Source of the DNA: Bacteroidales bacterium
GTDB taxonomy: Bacteria > Bacteroidota > Bacteroidia > Bacteroidales > P3
Direction of reading: 5' to 3'
Length of the DNA stretch: 64,000 bases
Assembly: GCA_017451385.1 (NCBI GenBank)
Contig: JAFSPS010000010.1
Span: forward strand, 1 to 64,000
Shown here: piece by piece, positions 60,853 to 64,000 of the stretch
Layout: the number at the start of each line of letters is the position of its first letter
How positions within the stretch are numbered: position 1 is the stretch's first letter
Notes under the pieces: generated by a model
What the model was told of the DNA's origin: nothing
Databases searched by the model: none
The model's input: the letters and a program-made list of their open reading frames with translations, nothing else
Translations under genes and position numbers: made by a program

Positions 60853-62208
60853 CTACTGCTGCAATGCTTGGTCAAGGACAGCAAATATTTGTTCGTCAGA
60901 AGGACGTGGTGCATTGAAGGATAGAAGTTTGCCGTCCTTGTCAATAAGCAGAAAACGAGGTATGCTGTTAATTTGATAGTTCTGCACGAGTGCGCTGTTC
61001 TGTGGGTCATTGATAATGTATTGGGGCCACGGGGCACGGTCTATAGTTATTTTTTCAAGCCACGATGCCCTATTGTCATCAATGCTGACGCTAACAATCA
61101 TTATGTCTTTATTGTTGCGGTAGTGCTGATAGACGTTCTCCAAATGCGGAATCTCGTTGAGGCAGGGGCGGCACCATGTAGCCCAAACGTCAATATATAT
61201 AACTTTGCCTTTTAGGTCACTCAGCATCACACGCTTGCCCGAAGCATCATACATATCGAAATCCTTTGCCGGACGCCCGATGCCAATAGCCATTACCGAT
61301 TTATAATATTCGTCAACATCCGACGGAATTTCACGTGACGAATTGGCACGCAGATAGGCGGCATATACATCCTCAATATTTTCAGGCATCTGTTGCAAAA
61401 TAGTTTTTATCATCATGTCCGATGTTTTTTCTACCATTAGAGGATTTTCATAGAGCGTCGGCAATTGGCTGAAGATTTCTACATCTCGAACCTCTGGCGA
61501 CAACTGATTCTCGTAGTAGTACATGGCATATAGGAGAGCGATATTCTCATTGTTGTTGCGGTCGGCCTCATTTGCAAAGGCGTCGAAGTCTGCATCCTTC
61601 ACATTACTGACGCTGGTGAACCAAAACAATGACTCCTGCTCGCGTAGCTCGTAGAGGTTTTTGACCATATTGCGGAATGTGGTGCTTCCGACAGCATCAT
61701 AAAGATGCAACACGCTATCTACAGAATGATGCAACGTGTTACGATACTGTTCGAAAGACCATTCATGTCCCATTGCCGCCATGATGGTGTTGTTCTGAGC
61801 ATCGTAGTAGCTGGCAGTCTGCAGCAAGTCCATAACATCCTTGTTGTCGCCCTCATAGTCCACTTTACACACCATGCGGGTTACATTCATTGCCGTCTCT
61901 GGCGCAAACGAAAGCTTCATTGTGCCCTTCATGCCTTTTTCGACATAGAGTTTGAAACCACTTTCCGGCTGACTGAAAACAACGAAATAGATATGTGGCT
62001 CGGAAGCATCAATGTCCCATGTATAGGACCCGTCTGATGCCACTTCGAGGTCAACAAATTCGCCATCCATAGTCACAACATCCATCATAGACACCTTCGC
62101 TCCGGAATAGTTCTCTATTGTTCCCGTGAAATGAGCCTGTTTTGATGTACATGAGAAAAATAGTGATGCGATTAGAATAAAAAAGAAAAAAGAAAGACTG
62201 TGTTTCAT
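60853..62208 (-). CDS. TlpA-like thiol-disulfide oxidoreductase lipoprotein (DUF4369)
   Basis: 451 aa from the ATG at 62208, the start of a lipoprotein signal (MKHSLSFFFFILIASLFFSC, Cys about 20). A longer frame from 62271 would bury this signal. The N-terminal part (about 25-130) is a DUF4369-like beta domain and the middle is helical. The C-terminal TlpA/AhpC-like thioredoxin domain (about 315-451) carries WCRPC (Cys346, Cys349) and WATW before it. It likely reduces periplasmic disulfides or resolves surface-protein thiols. Downstream of the peptide-binding lipoprotein gene, so one transcript is probable. Confidence 0.9.
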   Translation of the reverse strand: MKHSLSFFFFILIASLFFSCTSKQAHFTGTIENYSGAKVSMMDVVTMDGEFVDLEVASDGSYTWDIDASEPHIYFVVFSQPESGFKLYVEKGMKGTMKLSFAPETAMNVTRMVCKVDYEGDNKDVMDLLQTASYYDAQNNTIMAAMGHEWSFEQYRNTLHHSVDSVLHLYDAVGSTTFRNMVKNLYELREQESLFWFTSVSNVKDADFDAFANEADRNNNENIALLYAMYYYENQLSPEVRDVEIFSQLPTLYENPLMVEKTSDMMIKTILQQMPENIEDVYAAYLRANSSREIPSDVDEYYKSVMAIGIGRPAKDFDMYDASGKRVMLSDLKGKVIYIDVWATWCRPCLNEIPHLENVYQHYRNNKDIMIVSVSIDDNRASWLEKITIDRAPWPQYIINDPQNSALVQNYQINSIPRFLLIDKDGKLLSFNAPRPSDEQIFAVLDQALQQ

Positions 62209-62263
62209 AAATATATGTATTAGTGTATTAAATTGTTTGTTTCGATGAAATAACGAGCGGCTA

Positions 62264-63940
62264 TCAGTCATTATCTATAACGACATGACGCAGGTCAAGA
62301 GCATTCAAGGCATTAGTTTGTAGTCCATGCACATTCTTGTGCGTGAAATGCAGTATTTGGTCATAATACAGCACCACCACAGGAGCCTCCTGCATCAGCA
62401 GGCGGTCCATCTGTTTGTATATCTCCGTACGCTGCGTATCGTTGCTGGTGCTTCGTGCCCTATCGTATAGATTGTCGAACGTGCGGCTGCTGAAATGAGT
62501 GTAATTTGGTCCATCAGGAGCAAAATTGCGACTATAGAAGAGCGACAAATAGTTCTCGGCATCCGGATAATCGGCAATCCACGACTTGCGGAACCATGCA
62601 CTCTTGCCTTGTGCAATTTGCTCACTCAATGCCGCCGGAGGATTTACGTCAATCTTTATCCGAATCCCAACCAGTTCCAGCTGTTGTTGTATGTATTTGC
62701 AAAGGTCCAAATAATTTGCCGTAGTGCTTATGGTCAGCTCTGGCAGTCCTTTTCCTCCCGGGTAGCCTGCCTCCGAGAGCAGTTTGCGAGCTTTGGCAGG
62801 GTCATACGTATATTGCGGACCCATCGTGGTGTCAAATCCCGGCAGCCCTTTGGGAATGAAGCCATAGACACCGGGGGTGCCGATGCCATTGCGCAGGTAT
62901 TTCATCATCTTCTCGCGGTCAAAACCGAAATTTATCGCTTGACGAATACGGCGGTCAAGGAGAGGACTGTCGTTGCCATCCATTTTGAAACCGAGATATT
63001 CTGTGTTAAGAAATGGTATGCTCACCATGTCTATGCGGTCGGCATATTTACTTTTCAGCTGCCCCGTGCGCGTAAGTATCTCGTCTTTGTATGAGGCGTC
63101 GAGGGAGTTCATGAAATCCAGATTGCCTTTGACAAATTCAAGGAACGAGGTCTGACGGTCTATGATAAACGTGATGGCTACAGCATCAAGGTAGGGGAGT
63201 GCGTGTCCCTGCTCATCACGTTCAAAATAATTGTCATTTCTCCGCATCACCATCTTTACGCTCTCTTTCCACAGTTGAAGGCGGAATGGACCCGTGCCAC
63301 ACGGATGCTGGCGGAAATCTTCGCCATAATGCGCCACGACCTCTTGCGGCACCACGCTGCAGTATGGCATGCTCAGCAATCCGAGAAAGGGACTGAATGG
63401 CTCCTTGAGACGAATAACGAACGTAGTATCGTCGGGAGCGGTAAAACCATTCTCCTCAACCTCGTTGAAAATCCATAGTCCTGGTGAGGCCACCTTCGGG
63501 TCAAGTATTCGGTTGAGGCTATATACAAAATCCGCTGCTACAACACGGCGTGTAGAGTCTGGTGTGCCGAAAAGCGCGTTCTTGTGAAAAAAAACATCGT
63601 CGCGCAATGTAAAAGTATATGTGCGACCGTCGGAAGAGATTGTCCAGCTCTTGGCGAGGCAAGGCTGCGGATTGAGGTTGCCGTCCAATTGTATCAACCC
63701 ATTATATAGTTGGCTGCATGCCCAGTTGAGTGCTTGATTTTTGGAATAGGCAGGGTCAAGCGTTGTGATGCCGGCAGCTTCATTGTATCTAAAAATCATC
63801 TTGCCAGCCGCAGGGTCTTTACCTCGACAGGCGACAAATATTAAGGGCATTAAGAAAAAAAGAAGAGAGCCCCTATTTAACAAAACACTTGAAACCAACC
63901 TCTTACCGTCTTTTAGAGAAAATATAGAAGATTCAATCAT
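62264..63940 (-). CDS. ABC-type oligopeptide/nickel-binding lipoprotein (SBP_bac_5)
   Basis: 558 aa from the ATG at 63940; longer upstream Met codons lack a signal. A lipoprotein signal ends in LIFVAC (Cys about 38). The mature protein is an OppA/DppA-like solute-binding protein: LDPAYSKNQALNWACSQLYNGL, short form LDPAYSK...YNGL, AADFVYSLNRI and RQAINFGFDREKM, typical of peptide-binding family 5. It feeds an ABC importer, but no permease or ATPase gene is in view (the window ends 60 bp upstream). It overlaps the upstream end of the TlpA gene's alternative start, indicating tight spacing. Confidence 0.9.
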   Translation of the reverse strand: MIESSIFSLKDGKRLVSSVLLNRGSLLFFLMPLIFVACRGKDPAAGKMIFRYNEAAGITTLDPAYSKNQALNWACSQLYNGLIQLDGNLNPQPCLAKSWTISSDGRTYTFTLRDDVFFHKNALFGTPDSTRRVVAADFVYSLNRILDPKVASPGLWIFNEVEENGFTAPDDTTFVIRLKEPFSPFLGLLSMPYCSVVPQEVVAHYGEDFRQHPCGTGPFRLQLWKESVKMVMRRNDNYFERDEQGHALPYLDAVAITFIIDRQTSFLEFVKGNLDFMNSLDASYKDEILTRTGQLKSKYADRIDMVSIPFLNTEYLGFKMDGNDSPLLDRRIRQAINFGFDREKMMKYLRNGIGTPGVYGFIPKGLPGFDTTMGPQYTYDPAKARKLLSEAGYPGGKGLPELTISTTANYLDLCKYIQQQLELVGIRIKIDVNPPAALSEQIAQGKSAWFRKSWIADYPDAENYLSLFYSRNFAPDGPNYTHFSSRTFDNLYDRARSTSNDTQRTEIYKQMDRLLMQEAPVVVLYYDQILHFTHKNVHGLQTNALNALDLRHVVIDND

Positions 63941-64000
63941 ATAACAAAAGTCGTAAAAATAAATGACTTTACAAATCAAAAAAAAGGCGAGATAGCCACA

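Overview
The window looks like a chromosomal segment of a member of the Bacteroidales (Prevotella/Bacteroides relatives). Supporting signs are repeated Bacteroidetes-type promoters (TAnnTTTG -7 elements, many starting a transcript just upstream of a gene), a leuS-nusB-DUF1573-yajC-ybbR-coaE cluster, a long NusB, a pyrophosphate-type phosphofructokinase, a TonB-dependent receptor with a carboxypeptidase-like N-terminal domain, a protein with a type IX secretion (T9SS) C-terminal sorting domain, many lipoproteins, and a 4.5S (SRP) RNA. No rRNA, prophage, insertion sequence or CRISPR array was seen.

Layout. 1-0.5 kb: 3' end of a TPR-repeat gene with near-identical 126-bp units. 0.8-6.9 kb: a leftward run of outer-membrane barrel protein, coaD, recG, a GNAT acetyltransferase, mltG and ispG. 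7.0-9.9 kb: SRP RNA (leftward) divergent from a ZIP metal transporter and a glycosyltransferase fused to a degenerate sugar-phosphotransferase-like domain. 9.9-14.1 kb: leftward unknown secreted protein, mtaB and a YwqK/MORN-like protein. 14.3-30 kb: rightward TonB receptor, hsp20, pfp, an EnvC-like murein hydrolase activator, leuS-nusB-DUF1573-yajC-ybbR-coaE, a GH3/beta-lactamase fusion and a TerB-DnaJ protein. 30-33.7 kb: leftward tig, cca and a YwqK-like lipoprotein.

33.8-36.3 kb: a compact two-gene unit, an EcoRI-family adenine DNA methyltransferase overlapping by ATGA with a DUF262-HNH protein. It resembles a restriction-modification or anti-phage module in which an NTP-dependent DUF262 nuclease replaces a classical restriction enzyme. 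It is the strongest candidate for an undescribed system here. It is followed on the other strand by sbcD-sbcC.

41.3-45 kb: leftward secreted beta-helix protein, a minimal T9SS-sorted protein and an LEA-like lipoprotein. 45.2-49.7 kb: recJ, ettA and a small secreted protein. 49.7-51.3 kb: two tRNA-Val genes and small membrane or secreted proteins. 51.3-55.8 kb: a PLP-dependent sulfur amino acid lyase, an RsmI-like methyltransferase preceded by an 11-bp periodic leader, an unknown protein plus a TerB protein, a structured gene-free stretch, and a PIN-toxin/antitoxin pair. 55.8-64 kb: 1-pyrroline-5-carboxylate dehydrogenase, a lipoprotein, purC, a YfcC-type carrier, a TlpA-like lipoprotein and an oligopeptide-binding lipoprotein.

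Most genes are housekeeping genes in short co-directional groups, bounded by hairpin terminators between convergent units. All statements come from reading the sequence; no alignments or database searches were run.
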